From PKWO01 sp036384915 (GTDB lineage: Bacteria > Pseudomonadota > Gammaproteobacteria > Burkholderiales > Burkholderiaceae_D), in assembly GCA_036384915.1 (NCBI GenBank), contig DASVLJ010000011.1:186001-250000 (forward strand): a DNA stretch of 64,000 bases. Direction: 5' to 3'. The position numbers and the translations under genes are program-made. The stretch's first letter is position 1. Every line of letters begins with the position of its first letter. The notes beneath the pieces were generated by a model. The model was not told where the DNA came from. It saw only the letters and a program-made list of their open reading frames with translations, and did no database searches. Shown piece after piece: positions 24,092-33,080 of this stretch.

Positions 24092-25115
24092 CGAAAGTCC
24101 GCAGGTCGGCCAGCAACAGGCCGACCGGCCCCTGCAGCAAACGAGCCGAGGCTTCGGCCTCGGTTTCTTCTTTCAGACACACCCCGAGCGCCTTCCAGGC
24201 CTCACGCGCAGTTTCCTTATCCCCTCCGGCCGTAGCGACAAGCGCATTGTTGACAACGGCGGCGATGCGCGGCCACAGCGCCGCGCCCTGCTCTTCCGGT
24301 GTGATCTCGTAGATACGGCCGAACAAGGCCGCGTCTTGCACGATGCGCGCAACCAGGCGTGCCTGGCGTTGATAGCGTCCGCGTGCCTTGTCGCTGCCTT
24401 CCGGCGCACCTTCCTCAGCCTTGTCCTTGCGCGCAAAGCGGCTTTCCGTATCCGCGCTTTCACCGAGCTTGACGAGTCGTCCCAGGCGGGTGCGCATGAT
24501 GCGGCTCGCTTCCTCCCTTGCTTCGCCCTCGGGCGCCTCGCCATGCATGGCCAGCCTTGCCTCTTCGCCGACGTCGGCCAGCAATTGCGCCACGGTCTCG
24601 TCGAAATGCGCCGCAGAACGCGCACTGGGCGTCAGCCACGACACCAGCAAGCCGGCGGCAATGCCGATGGCGATCTCGGCGATGCGCAAGCCTGCGACTT
24701 GCCAGGGACCATGCCCCGGTATGCCGCCCGAAGACAAGATGATCAGGGCCGTGATCGGCGCTGCGCGCAGTGCCGGCGCCAGGCCGGCGACGAAGGCCAG
24801 CACGGCGGTCACGACCAGGGTCGTTACCGACGTCACCAGGCCAAGACTGTGCATCCATACCCCGAACAAGCCGAACAGCGTGCCCGTCAGCGCCCCCTTG
24901 AAACGGTTCCATCCTTCGCCGAGCGTGGTGCCGGTGCGCGGACGCATGATGATCAACGCGCTCATGACGGCCCAGAATGCCTCGGGCAGCGACAACGCCC
25001 AGGAAACCGAATACGCCACGACGCACGACACGGCCAGTTGTACACCATATCGACGGTTCTCTTCGGAAAATGAAACTTCGATCTTGCCGCGTGCCGGCTT
25101 CGTGGTTCTATCCAT
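24072..25115 (-). CDS. FUSC family inner-membrane protein (aromatic acid exporter-like)
   Basis: 347 residues. Six hydrophobic helices lie in the first 165 residues (RRYGVQLAVSCVVAYSVSWAL, AFWAVMSALIIMRPRTGTTL, RFKGALTGTLFGLFGVW and so on). The segment MRPRTGTTLGEGWNRFKGALTGT is typical of FUSC proteins. The C-terminal half is a long charged cytoplasmic helical domain. Related proteins export hydroxybenzoates or fusaric acid, usually with a membrane-fusion partner, which is absent here. Divergent from the Kv-beta-like reductase. Confidence 0.8.
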   Translation of the reverse strand: MDRTTKPARGKIEVSFSEENRRYGVQLAVSCVVAYSVSWALSLPEAFWAVMSALIIMRPRTGTTLGEGWNRFKGALTGTLFGLFGVWMHSLGLVTSVTTLVVTAVLAFVAGLAPALRAAPITALIILSSGGIPGHGPWQVAGLRIAEIAIGIAAGLLVSWLTPSARSAAHFDETVAQLLADVGEEARLAMHGEAPEGEAREEASRIMRTRLGRLVKLGESADTESRFARKDKAEEGAPEGSDKARGRYQRQARLVARIVQDAALFGRIYEITPEEQGAALWPRIAAVVNNALVATAGGDKETAREAWKALGVCLKEETEAEASARLLQGPVGLLLADLRTFVRLRQA

Positions 25116-25232
25116 GCCACCTCCTCGTCGATTGGCGCGATTTTAACAAGCACAAGCGCCCGCCTGCCGGATTTTTCCAATTGCGCCATACTACGTGCTC
25201 GCGTTTTTACACAAGCTTACTGAGGGAATCCC

Positions 25233-26204
25233 ATGCACTATCGTCGTCTGGGCCGCTCCGGCCTGCAAATCAGCGAACTTTCTTTCGGCTCCTGGGTCAC
25301 CTACGGCAACCAGGTCAACCGCAATGCCGCGGCCGACTTGATGGCGGCCGCGTTCGATGCCGGCATCAATTTTTTCGACAATGCCGAAGTCTATGCCGCC
25401 GGGCAGTCGGAGGAATTGATGGGCCAGGCGCTCAAGGATTTGAAGAAGCCGCGCCTGTCCTACATCGTCTCGACCAAGTTCTTCTGGGGCATCAGCAAGG
25501 GACCGAACCAGGTCAATACCCTGAACCGCAAATACCTGCTGCATGCGATCGACGGCTCGCTGCAGCGACTGCAATTGGACTATGTCGATCTGGTGTATTG
25601 CCACCGCCCCGATCCGCACACCCCGATCGAGGAAACCGTGTGGGCCATGAGCGACATGATCACGCGCGGCAAGGCGCTCTATTGGGGCACCTCGGAATGG
25701 AGCGCCGACGAAATCCGCGCCGCCTACGGCGTCGCCGAACGCCACCACCTGCACAAACCCGTCATGGAACAGCCGCAATACAACCTGTTCCACCGCACGC
25801 GCGTGGAAGAAGAATATGCGCGCCTGTATGAAGACATCGGCCTCGGCCTGACCACCTGGAGCCCGCTTGCCTCGGGCCTGCTGACGGGAAAATACCGCAA
25901 CGGCATCCCCAAGGGAAGCCGTGCCGAATTGCCCAACTACGCATTCCTGCGCGAGGGCCTGACCGACAAGGCCAGGAATGCGGTGGTGGCCGAACTGGAA
26001 GGCGTCGCCAAGCAGCTTGGCTGCTCGCTGGCGCAGCTGGCCATCGCCTGGACCCTGACCAACGCCAACGTCAGCTCCGTCATCACGGGCGCATCGCAAG
26101 TGGCGCAATTGCAGGAAAACCTGAAGGCGGCGGCCGTGAAGGACAAGATCACCGACGAGGTAAAGGAAAAGATCGAAGCGATCGTCGGCGAAAATTACAA
26201 CTGA
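25233..26204 (+). CDS. aldo/keto reductase, Kv-beta-like
   Basis: 323 residues. It has the Kv-beta/YghZ style start MHYRRLGRSGLQISELSFGSW and the tetrad Asp49 and Tyr54 (FFDNAEVYAAGQSE), Lys82 (VSTKFFWG), His124 (YCHRPDP). SSVITGASQVAQLQENLKA near the C-terminus is the nucleotide-binding end. Reduces aldehydes or ketones with NADPH; substrate unknown. Ends one base before the convergent LysR gene. Confidence 0.91.
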   Translation: MHYRRLGRSGLQISELSFGSWVTYGNQVNRNAAADLMAAAFDAGINFFDNAEVYAAGQSEELMGQALKDLKKPRLSYIVSTKFFWGISKGPNQVNTLNRKYLLHAIDGSLQRLQLDYVDLVYCHRPDPHTPIEETVWAMSDMITRGKALYWGTSEWSADEIRAAYGVAERHHLHKPVMEQPQYNLFHRTRVEEEYARLYEDIGLGLTTWSPLASGLLTGKYRNGIPKGSRAELPNYAFLREGLTDKARNAVVAELEGVAKQLGCSLAQLAIAWTLTNANVSSVITGASQVAQLQENLKAAAVKDKITDEVKEKIEAIVGENYN

Positions 26205-26205
26205 G

Positions 26206-27108
26206 CTACGGCTGCGCTTCTTCGATGTATTTGCTCATACCGTCCACCAGCGCGGCAAACGCCAGCTTGCAAACCGGTGTTTGTCGCAAGTCCTCATGCA
26301 TGGCAACCCAGGTATCCAGGCTGTAGCGCGCCTGCCCTGGCAGTAGCTGCACGAGATCGGGATCGCGACGCGCCAAGCCGACCTGGGCAATGCCGACGCC
26401 GAAACCAGCGCGCAAGGCGGCCATCATCGCCAGGGAATTGTCGCAGCGCAGGGCAAACGATTCGCGCTTGAGGAAAGGCAGTTCGGCCAGCACGGTACGC
26501 GTGAAGGCGTTTTCCTGATCGAAGCCGATCAAGTCGTGCTGTGCCAGTTCGTGCAAGGCTTGCGGCGTGCCGCGCCGCGCCAGATAGTCGCGATGGGCGA
26601 AACACCCGAGCACGACGTCGCCCACGCGGCGCGCCACCAGCGATGCCTGGCTCGGCCGCGTCATGCGCACCGCGATGTCGGCGTCGCGCTGCAACAAGTC
26701 TTCCATCCTGTCGCTGGCCACGAGCTCGATCGCCATCTCGGGGTACTGCGCGCGCAAAGCCGTCAATATGGGCGGCAAGACCTCGACGGCCACCACTTCA
26801 CTGGCCGTGATCCGTACCGTGCCGCGCACGCCGCCCTGCTGGCTGGCCACGCTGCGCAACAGCGCGGCGCCGGCCGACTCCATCGCCTCGGCATAGGGAC
26901 GCAAGACCAGTGCTTCGCGCGTAGGGCTCAAGCCATGCTGGGTGCGCAGGAACAGCGTCAGGCCCATGCCCGCCTCAAGCGCATCGAGATGGCGCCCGGC
27001 AGTTGGTTGCGTGATGCCCAGGAGCCGGGCCGCGCCCGATAGCGAGCCTTCGCGCAGCACGGCGAGAAAGGTGCGGTAAAGCTCCCAGCTTGGCTCTTGT
27101 GGATTCAT
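26206..27108 (-). CDS. LysR family regulator
   Basis: 300 residues. The HTH is WELYRTFLAVLREGSLSGAARLL, then ITQPTAGRHLDALEAGMGLTLFLRTQHGLSPT. The effector-binding domain starts at about residue 92 (VRGTVRITASEVVAVEVLPPIL). It is divergent from an SDR-type oxidoreductase gene (118 bp apart), whose promoter region contains the palindrome GGCTAA-N6-TTAGCC, a plausible binding site. Effector unknown. Confidence 0.91.
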   Translation of the reverse strand: MNPQEPSWELYRTFLAVLREGSLSGAARLLGITQPTAGRHLDALEAGMGLTLFLRTQHGLSPTREALVLRPYAEAMESAGAALLRSVASQQGGVRGTVRITASEVVAVEVLPPILTALRAQYPEMAIELVASDRMEDLLQRDADIAVRMTRPSQASLVARRVGDVVLGCFAHRDYLARRGTPQALHELAQHDLIGFDQENAFTRTVLAELPFLKRESFALRCDNSLAMMAALRAGFGVGIAQVGLARRDPDLVQLLPGQARYSLDTWVAMHEDLRQTPVCKLAFAALVDGMSKYIEEAQP

Positions 27109-27160
27109 GACGGAAATTGTAAATCATCCATACAAAAATGCATAACAGATACACAGGTTT

Positions 27161-27178
27161 GGCTAATTCCATTTAGCC
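27161..27178. promoter_or_regulatory. candidate LysR operator
   Basis: GGCTAA (27161-27166) and TTAGCC (27173-27178) form a perfect inverted repeat with 6-bp spacing. It lies in the 118-bp gap between the divergent lysR and SDR genes, 48 bp upstream of the SDR start, where an activator or repressor would bind. The dyad with an AT-rich middle fits LysR-type sites in general; no specific consensus is claimed. Confidence 0.4.
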
Positions 27179-27226
27179 GGCCGCGCTGCAACAATGTCTC
27201 CATCAACCCACTATCTGGAGGCCAAC

Positions 27227-28195
27227 GTGAAGACAACGACCAACACACCCATCGCCCTGGTTCTCGGCATCACCGGTTCGCTCGGCGCCGAACTGGCAAG
27301 GAAACTGCACGCGCGCGGCTGGAAAGTGCGCGCACTGCATCGCGATCCGGCACGGGTGCGACACGTCAACCGCGACGTCGAATGGCATCAGGGCGACGCC
27401 ATGGAGCGCGCCGACGTGGTCGCGGCGGCACAAGGCGCAACGCTGATCGTGCATGGCGTCAATCCGCCCGGTTACCGCAACTGGGGCGGCCTGGTACTGC
27501 CGATGATAGACAACACCATTGCCGCCACACGCAGTTCGGGTGCGCGCATCGTATTGCCGGGCACGGTCTACAATTTCGGCCCCAGCGCCTTCCCCATCCT
27601 GCGCGAAGACTCTCCGCAGGAACCGCACACAAAAAAGGGGGCGATCAGGGTCGAGCTGGAACGGCGCCTGCGTGCAGCGAGCGAGAATGGCGTGCGCGTC
27701 CTGATCGTGCGAGCCGGCGACTTTTTCGGCCCCGGCATGACCGCAAACAGCTGGTTCAATGCCGGCTTGCTGAAGCCGAACCGGCCCGTCACCGGCGTGC
27801 AGTATCCCGGCGCCAAAGGCATAGGCCATCAATGGGCTTACCTGCCCGACGTGGCCGAGACCATGGTGCGCCTGCTGGAGTTGGGCGAGCGCCTGCCCGC
27901 CTTCGCGCTCTACCATATGGAAGGCCATTGGGATGATGACGGCAGCAAGATGGTCGAAGCCATCGGGCGCGCGAGCGGAAAGCCCGACCTCAAGGCCGAC
28001 CGCCTGCCGTGGTGGGCCCTGCGCCTGGCGGCGCCATTCAATGAAACGCTACGTGAATTGATGGAGATGCGCTACCTGTGGCAAAAGCCGATCCGCATGG
28101 ACAATGCGCGGCTGGTCCAGACCCTCGGCGCCGAACCGCACACGCCGCTCGATAGCGCGGTCAGGACGACGCTGGCTTCGATGGGCTGTCTCTAA
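27227..28195 (+). CDS. NAD-dependent epimerase/dehydratase family (extended SDR)
   Basis: 322 residues starting at GTG (27227), preceded by GGAGG at 5 bp; an upstream ATG in frame is not used. The nucleotide-binding motif is LGITGSLGAELARKL (about 14-28). The central Tyr/Lys pair is less clear than in classic SDRs: PGTVYNFGPSAF lies where YxxxK is expected. This suggests an atypical SDR acting as nucleoside-sugar epimerase-like or NAD(P)-binding sensor. The divergent LysR gene probably regulates it. Its stop overlaps the convergent SDR by 4 bp. Confidence 0.8.
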   Translation: MKTTTNTPIALVLGITGSLGAELARKLHARGWKVRALHRDPARVRHVNRDVEWHQGDAMERADVVAAAQGATLIVHGVNPPGYRNWGGLVLPMIDNTIAATRSSGARIVLPGTVYNFGPSAFPILREDSPQEPHTKKGAIRVELERRLRAASENGVRVLIVRAGDFFGPGMTANSWFNAGLLKPNRPVTGVQYPGAKGIGHQWAYLPDVAETMVRLLELGERLPAFALYHMEGHWDDDGSKMVEAIGRASGKPDLKADRLPWWALRLAAPFNETLRELMEMRYLWQKPIRMDNARLVQTLGAEPHTPLDSAVRTTLASMGCL

Positions 28196-28941
28196 GCTTG
28201 GTCGGCGATCCGGTACCTTGCCCCATTCTCCGGCTTGCTGTCTAGGATATCGAGAATGGCGCGTGCCACCGATTGGGGCGAACGCAGCTTGCCGCCCTTC
28301 TTGAGTTCGATGAAGCGGCCAACTTCGGGAAACAGCTCGGCGCCGGTTTCGCGGATTTCTGCCTGCATGTCAGTATCGACCACGCCGGGCTCGATATTGA
28401 TGCAAACCATGGGCCGGACTGCGCCGGCCTGCTCTGCCGCAAGCGAGCGGATAAAGTTTTCCAGCCCGGCCTTGGCCGCGCAATACAGCGGCCAGCCGGC
28501 ATAGCCTTTGGATGAAGCGCCGGAAGACATGTTGACCACAGTCAGTTGGGCGTCACAATCCTGAAAGGCGCGCACAAAAGCCGCCATCAGGCGTATGCCC
28601 GAAACCAGGTTGACTTCGAGATTGCGCGAGATCTGCGCATCCTGCAGCGAGCGCAAGGGGCCGATCGGCGTCAGCACCCCGGCATTGTTGAAGAAAACCA
28701 CGCGACTCCACTCAGCCTTGGCCAAGGTTTCGAATTGCTGTTCCAGGACGGGAAACGAAGCATCGAGATCGGCCAGGTCGGCTTCCATGTGGCTCAAGCC
28801 CGCTCCGCTGCGCGAAAGCTCGAAGACGCTCCACTCGCGCGCCTCGCAAGCCCGAACCAGTGCCTCACCCAATCCGCGCGAACCGCCGGTCACGATGGCC
28901 AGGTTTTGTTCTTTGTCTTCGGTCGTCACCACTTTTGCCAT
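28192..28941 (-). CDS. classical SDR oxidoreductase
   Basis: 249 residues. Cofactor motif TGGSRGLGEALVRA (about 18-31), FFNNAGV (about 84-90), catalytic Ser in VVNMSSGASS and YCAAK for Tyr/Lys. The order and the GVVDTDMQ segment resemble bacterial sepiapterin/benzil reductases, but the substrate cannot be fixed. It lies 6 bp downstream of the exported 135-residue protein gene on the same strand, so a two-gene operon is likely. Confidence 0.88.
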   Translation of the reverse strand: MAKVVTTEDKEQNLAIVTGGSRGLGEALVRACEAREWSVFELSRSGAGLSHMEADLADLDASFPVLEQQFETLAKAEWSRVVFFNNAGVLTPIGPLRSLQDAQISRNLEVNLVSGIRLMAAFVRAFQDCDAQLTVVNMSSGASSKGYAGWPLYCAAKAGLENFIRSLAAEQAGAVRPMVCINIEPGVVDTDMQAEIRETGAELFPEVGRFIELKKGGKLRSPQSVARAILDILDSKPENGARYRIADQA

Positions 28942-28947
28942 TGCCTG

Positions 28948-29355
28948 TTACTGGCAGCTGAGTTGCAGCACACTGTTTTCCGGCGCCTGGACACTGGCAG
29001 ACTCGCTATTGCCGCAGCGGTAGCGCACGAACAAGGTTTTGGGGTTGCCGTAAGCCGGGTCGCCGCACAGGTTATTATTGACCGGTATGTCGGCATGGCG
29101 GCGCCAGCCCACCATTTGCTGGATCGTGCCGCGCGCATCGCAGGATGGGCCATCGGGTACGCCGTAGCGCGCGTCTTCCAGGATGATACGGCCCGCCGGG
29201 CCGCCGCGATCGGCTCGGCCCTGCGCCTCGGCGCCATCGCGATAGCCTTGTTCATAGCCGCGGCGGTATTCTTCGCTCTGTGCACCCGCCGTTGCCGAGA
29301 CGAGGCAGCATGCGGCCGCTATCGCTGCATACAATGCCGATTTACGGTAGTTCAT
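28948..29355 (-). CDS. exported hypothetical protein
   Basis: 135 residues with a clear signal peptide (MNYRKSALYAAIAAACCLVS, then ATAGAQS). The mature N-terminus has a charged tyrosine-rich stretch RRGYEQGYRDGAEAQGRAD, then a small Cys-containing domain (PSCDARG, NNNLCGDP, VRYRCGN, LQLSCQ), whose four Cys could form two disulfides. No family recognised; the GYEQGYRDG pattern is common in small exported proteins of Burkholderiales. Located upstream of the SDR in a likely operon. Confidence 0.6.
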   Translation of the reverse strand: MNYRKSALYAAIAAACCLVSATAGAQSEEYRRGYEQGYRDGAEAQGRADRGGPAGRIILEDARYGVPDGPSCDARGTIQQMVGWRRHADIPVNNNLCGDPAYGNPKTLFVRYRCGNSESASVQAPENSVLQLSCQ

Positions 29356-29530
29356 TTTATTTTCTCCCGAAGGTGGATTGGAATGGCGATTTTAACTCCG
29401 GCCAATGCAAAAAACGCATCTTCCGCCTCTCTCGATTAGGTAATATTTCACATCAAATACCATGAATATGGGATGGTTCGCAGTTCGCCGTCGGCGATAG
29501 AATGTTCTGCATTCCTTCATCTCCTCAAAA

Positions 29531-29567
29531 GTTAGCCCGCCGGCGCAAGCCTGCGGGTCTTTTTTTT
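29531..29567 (+). terminator. strong Rho-independent terminator without an obvious upstream gene
   Basis: On the plus strand CCCGC (29536-29540) pairs with GCGGG (29553-29557). An inner GGC-GCAA-GCC stem-loop follows one mismatch, and TCTTTTTTTT follows at 29558-29567. No plus-strand gene ends within 1 kb upstream: the genes on both sides are on the minus strand. It may end a small RNA starting in 29360-29530. Confidence 0.7.
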
Positions 29568-29612
29568 GCTTCGAGAAGCGTGAGTAGCGCTAGACCTGTC
29601 CCCAGAGGAAGA

Positions 29613-30230
29613 TCAATTGAAGATGACGACGCCTGCCAATTTGTAGGCCGCGCCCGCCTTGCTGAAAAACAGCGCGGTGCCGAGCGGCATCTTGCCTGGT
29701 GCAGCGGCCATGTCGACGGCGTACATCCCGTCGTCATAGAGATAGACACCCTTGGCGTATTGATTGCATTGCAAGAGGTCGTTCAACATGAAGGGCAATT
29801 GCTCGGAGCCGGGCAGCGAATCTTCGCATTTGCGCGCATCTTCGCAAATATCGCGCCGTACCATCAGCGCGTTGTCTGTTCCAACCCCGCCGAATGCGCC
29901 GGCCTGCGACAGCTCCGTCATCGCCAGATTGCCAATACGGATGTTAAGGCTGGAATCGAGGTCGCGCTGGCGCAATTCGAAGCGGATATTGCCGGAACGG
30001 TCCTGAGAATTCGATACCGCGCGCCTGACCAGCATGACCTTGCGGTCGGCCAGCGCATAGAGGTTGCGCGCATTATGCGCATGCACTGCGGCAAAAGCCT
30101 TGTCCAACGTGGCGCTGACGTCCTTGGTCAAGGAAGTCGCGGTGCCGCGATAGGTGCTGCAATCGGCGGCTGCGGCCGAAACGCTGAACCAACCGGAAAA
30201 TAGCGCGAGCAGGCAAATTTTTACGTGCAT
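29613..30230 (-). CDS. exported hypothetical protein
   Basis: 205 residues starting at MHVKICLLALFSGWFSVSAAAAD, a typical signal peptide; GGGAGA precedes the ATG at 30230. The mature part has cysteines (ADCSTYRG, RRDICEDARKCEDS, LLQCNQY) and a late domain MPLGTALFFSKAGAAYKLAGVVIFN. I do not recognise a family. It stands alone on the minus strand, with the plus-strand terminator at 29531 downstream of it. Confidence 0.6.
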   Translation of the reverse strand: MHVKICLLALFSGWFSVSAAAADCSTYRGTATSLTKDVSATLDKAFAAVHAHNARNLYALADRKVMLVRRAVSNSQDRSGNIRFELRQRDLDSSLNIRIGNLAMTELSQAGAFGGVGTDNALMVRRDICEDARKCEDSLPGSEQLPFMLNDLLQCNQYAKGVYLYDDGMYAVDMAAAPGKMPLGTALFFSKAGAAYKLAGVVIFN

Positions 30231-30381
30231 TCTTGATTCTCCCTGGGCAAGCTTGATGCCTCCGCACACTAGCACAAACGGCCCAGATGTTGTAGTGTGT
30301 CAAAAAAGTGCAGGGTAGCGAGCATTGGTCCCGCCATTCCTGCCGCCCGGAAGACATCCACACGGAAAGGGCCTGTTATTC

Positions 30382-31218
30382 ATGGACAGACTGGAAGCTT
30401 TCAAGACCATCGCCGCCGAAGCCGCGCGCGGCGAACTGGTGTTCCCCACCAACGTCAACGCCTCGTTGAAACTGCAGCAGGCGCTCGACGATCCCGACTG
30501 CCACATGGAAGCGGCGGCCAAGCTGGTGCAGGCCGAACCGTTGCTGGCCGCGCGCACCGTGGCGCTTGCCAATTCGGCAGCCTATAACCGTTCCGGCGGC
30601 GAAATCACGAATGTCCGCACCGCCGTCATGCGGCTGGGTTTCCAGACCCTGCGCACGCTGGTTGCCGCGCTCGTGGTACGCCAGTTCGGCAGCATGATCA
30701 CGGCGCCGGCGCTGCGCGCCAAATCCGCGCAATTGTGGGAACACACGGCCCACGTCGCCGCCTTGTCGCAAGTGATCGCCAAGCGCGTCACCCATGTCGA
30801 TCCGGAAACAGCCATGTTTGCCGGCATCGTGCACGAAGTGGGCGGTTTTTACCTGCTCTCGCGCGCCAAGGATTTTCCCGGCCTGCTCGACGGCGACCTG
30901 GAGGACTGGGTCGAATACGGCGAAACCAAGATCGGCCGCGGAGTGTTGAAGCAACTGGCTGTTCCGGACACGGTTGCCGAAGCCGTCGAAGCTTTATGGT
31001 ACGGCTTCCGCGCCCTGCCGCCGGAAACCCTGGGCGACACCCTGCTGCTGGCCAACGACCTGGCCCCGGTTCCTTCACCCTTGCAGCAACGCGCCGGCGC
31101 CACGACAGTGCAATCGGCCTCGACCATCGACTTTGTCGTCGGCGACGGCACCTTGGCCGGCATCCTCGAGGAATCGGCCGAGGAAGTGCAATCGCTGACC
31201 TCGGCACTGCTGCTTTAA
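30382..31218 (+). CDS. HDOD domain protein
   Basis: 278 residues. The HDOD core covers about 15-215: LVFPTNVNASLKLQQAL, VQAEPLLAARTVALANSAAYNR, RTAVMRLGFQTLRTLVAALVV, then the HD-like helix AMFAGIVHEVGGFYLL. Signalling protein without catalytic metal motif. The ATG at 30382 (MDRLEAFKTIA) is used rather than the longer in-frame start. It is the third HDOD protein in the window. It converges with the TonB-like gene, overlapping by 4 bp. Confidence 0.85.
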   Translation: MDRLEAFKTIAAEAARGELVFPTNVNASLKLQQALDDPDCHMEAAAKLVQAEPLLAARTVALANSAAYNRSGGEITNVRTAVMRLGFQTLRTLVAALVVRQFGSMITAPALRAKSAQLWEHTAHVAALSQVIAKRVTHVDPETAMFAGIVHEVGGFYLLSRAKDFPGLLDGDLEDWVEYGETKIGRGVLKQLAVPDTVAEAVEALWYGFRALPPETLGDTLLLANDLAPVPSPLQQRAGATTVQSASTIDFVVGDGTLAGILEESAEEVQSLTSALLL

Positions 31219-31634
31219 GGCGCCACTGACAGGTCCCGTAATTGCCAGCGGTATTCCACGAAGAACGCCGCTTGCACCGGCTTGCCATCGCGATAAGCCG
31301 GCTTGAAACGGCAGTGGATCAACGCCTGCAAGGCGGCCTGATCGAGTTCGCGGAAGCCGCTCGATTTGGCAATTGCCGATCCGACCAGTTTGCCGTTGGC
31401 ACCTACGGTGAATTGCATCTTGACCACGCCCTCCTGCCGCTTTTCAAGCGCGGCATGCGGATAGACCGGGCGACATTGATTCGTCTCCAGAATTGCCGGC
31501 GGATCTTGGGTTGCAGCTTCCGCGCCATAGGCGGCATGGATGCCGAACCAGACCAAGGCTGTAACGGCAAACAACAATTTCCAGCGTCCCTCGCGCATCG
31601 CCCGGGATGGACGCGACTGCTTACACATCGCCAT
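31215..31634 (-). CDS. TonB C-terminal domain protein (energy transducer family)
   Basis: About 139 residues. A basic N-terminus and one membrane helix (KLLFAVTALVWFGIHAAYGA) precede the TonB-like domain: PVYPHAALEKRQEGVVKMQFTVGANGKLVGSAIAKSSGFRELD, then AALQALIHCRFKPAYRDGKPV. The long Pro-rich spacer of canonical TonB is missing, and no exbBD genes are near. It may be a solitary TonB-fold protein. Starts at 31628 or 31598 are also possible. Confidence 0.8.
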   Translation of the reverse strand: MAMCKQSRPSRAMREGRWKLLFAVTALVWFGIHAAYGAEAATQDPPAILETNQCRPVYPHAALEKRQEGVVKMQFTVGANGKLVGSAIAKSSGFRELDQAALQALIHCRFKPAYRDGKPVQAAFFVEYRWQLRDLSVAP

Positions 31635-31755
31635 ATGTTTCCAGTAAACTTGCCAGCCGTATGAATCGTTATCAACGCAGGCAAGGCGCGGCATCATTTG
31701 CCTTGCAACACGCCTTGTTACCGAAATTGAAGCACAAAAAAACGGAGGATTTCAA

Positions 31756-32226
31756 ATGAAAATGGGACTGAAATTGGCGGCAATTGCCGCATTAGCCTCG
31801 TTAGCCGCAGCGATTCTGCCCCTGGCCGCCCAGGCAGACGTACCTGGTGCCCACCCCGGCTACCTCCATGCCCTGAGCGATTTGCGCGCCGCGCGCTGGA
31901 ATCTTGAGCATCGCCCCGGCGATGCCGCCGTGTCGGAGCAGGAAGACATTGCCATCAGCGAAATCGACCGCGCCATCGGCGAAGTGCAAAAAGCCGCTGT
32001 GCGCGACGGCAAGGACACCTTCGTCCGTCCGCGGGAAGATGCCAACCTGGACCGCCCCGGCCGCTTGCATCACGCCGTAGAATTGCTGCGCGCCGCGCAC
32101 GACGACCTGACCCAGGAAGAAGACAATCCGGAATCGCGCGGCTTGAAGCATCGCGCGCTTGAACACGTCGATCGTGCCATCGACGCAGTGCGCCAGGCGA
32201 TTGGCGACGTGCATCAAGGCCGCTGA
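31756..32226 (+). CDS. exported helical protein, unknown
   Basis: 156 residues with a signal peptide ending LAAQADVPG. The mature part holds two similar helical-hairpin units: YLHALSDLRAARWNLEHRPGD with EIDRAIGEVQKAAV, and LHHAVELLRAAHDDLTQEEDN with VDRAIDAVRQAIGDV. The internal duplication is visible by eye. ACGGAGG precedes the ATG. Periplasmic; no function known to me. Confidence 0.65.
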   Translation: MKMGLKLAAIAALASLAAAILPLAAQADVPGAHPGYLHALSDLRAARWNLEHRPGDAAVSEQEDIAISEIDRAIGEVQKAAVRDGKDTFVRPREDANLDRPGRLHHAVELLRAAHDDLTQEEDNPESRGLKHRALEHVDRAIDAVRQAIGDVHQGR

Positions 32227-32275
32227 TCCGCCGCAGGCCGGGGCAGCGGGCGCCGGCACGGCGCCCCGCCCACCT

Positions 32276-32971
32276 TCAGGATTTGAGCGATACGCGCAAT
32301 ATCCTGTCTTCCGCCGCCTTCATCCTGGCTGCCAGCAAATCCCGCATGCGGGCCACGCGTTCCGGCCCCGCCTGCTCGGGCGTGCCGCTGGCGAATGGCG
32401 GCTGCGGGTCATATTCCAGCGCCAGTTGTATCATCTTTGCCGCCTCTTCTCCCGCCAGCTCGGCCGCCAGCGCAAAACCGAAATCGATGCCGGCCGTGAC
32501 GCCGCCGCCCGAGATGCGATTGCGATCCCGCACAATGCGCTGCGCTACCGGCTGCGCGCCAAAATGACTCAGGTAAGGCCGCCACATCCAATGGCAGGCG
32601 GCGCGATAGCCGTCGAGCAGGCCGGCGGCGCCGAGCACCAGCGAGCCATTGCATACGGATGTGACGTAGCGCGCGCCGATCCCGGCGCTGCGCAGAAAGC
32701 CGAGGGTCTCGGTATCGTCCAACAGATCGACGATGCCGAAACCGCCCGGTACGCACAGCACGTCCAATGCGGGACATTGCGCGAAATCGGTCGTAGGGTT
32801 GAGCGCGAAGCCGACATCGGTCGGCACCGCTTCCATGGTCTTGCCCACCAGATGCACGCGCGCATTGGGTACGCGCGACAAGACTTGCGCAGGACCGGTC
32901 AAATCGAGTTGCGTGACCCTGGGAAACAGCAGAAAACCGATCTCCAGGCTTTGTTCCCTCGTACGTTCCAT
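32276..32971 (-). CDS. DJ-1/PfpI family protein, isonitrile hydratase-like
   Basis: 231 residues. IGFLLFPRVTQLDLTGPAQVL (about 11-31) and the nucleophile elbow SVCNGSLVLGAAGLLDG (Cys at about 106) match the InhA isonitrile-hydratase branch of the DJ-1/PfpI superfamily; CHWMW and SGGGVTAGIDF follow as expected. It may act on isonitriles or a related nitrogen compound. It is divergent from a GlxA-type AraC regulator (81 bp apart), a frequent pairing that suggests control by it. Confidence 0.85.
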   Translation of the reverse strand: MERTREQSLEIGFLLFPRVTQLDLTGPAQVLSRVPNARVHLVGKTMEAVPTDVGFALNPTTDFAQCPALDVLCVPGGFGIVDLLDDTETLGFLRSAGIGARYVTSVCNGSLVLGAAGLLDGYRAACHWMWRPYLSHFGAQPVAQRIVRDRNRISGGGVTAGIDFGFALAAELAGEEAAKMIQLALEYDPQPPFASGTPEQAGPERVARMRDLLAARMKAAEDRILRVSLKS

Positions 32972-33013
32972 CTCGCACTCCTTGGTAAGAAAATCTCATG
33001 GTAGAGTGATTCG

Positions 33014-33080
33014 GATTTGGCATAAATGACACAATTCAATTAAAATCTGCCAATGCCAACGCGAGTGCCAATGCCAAATC
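33014..33080. promoter_or_regulatory. inverted and direct repeats at the GlxA-type regulator start
   Basis: A perfect 10-bp inverted repeat GATTTGGCAT (33014-33023) and ATGCCAAATC (33071-33080) brackets the regulator's start. TGCCAATGCCAA also occurs twice, at 33049 and 33067. The sites cover both possible start codons (33053, 33071) and the promoter of the divergent DJ-1 gene, as expected for autoregulation, which is inferred. Confidence 0.4.

Noticed and set aside
29440..29567. tRNA gene before the terminator at 29531
   Set aside because: No cloverleaf, TTCRA loop or acceptor-stem pairing could be found upstream of the hairpin.
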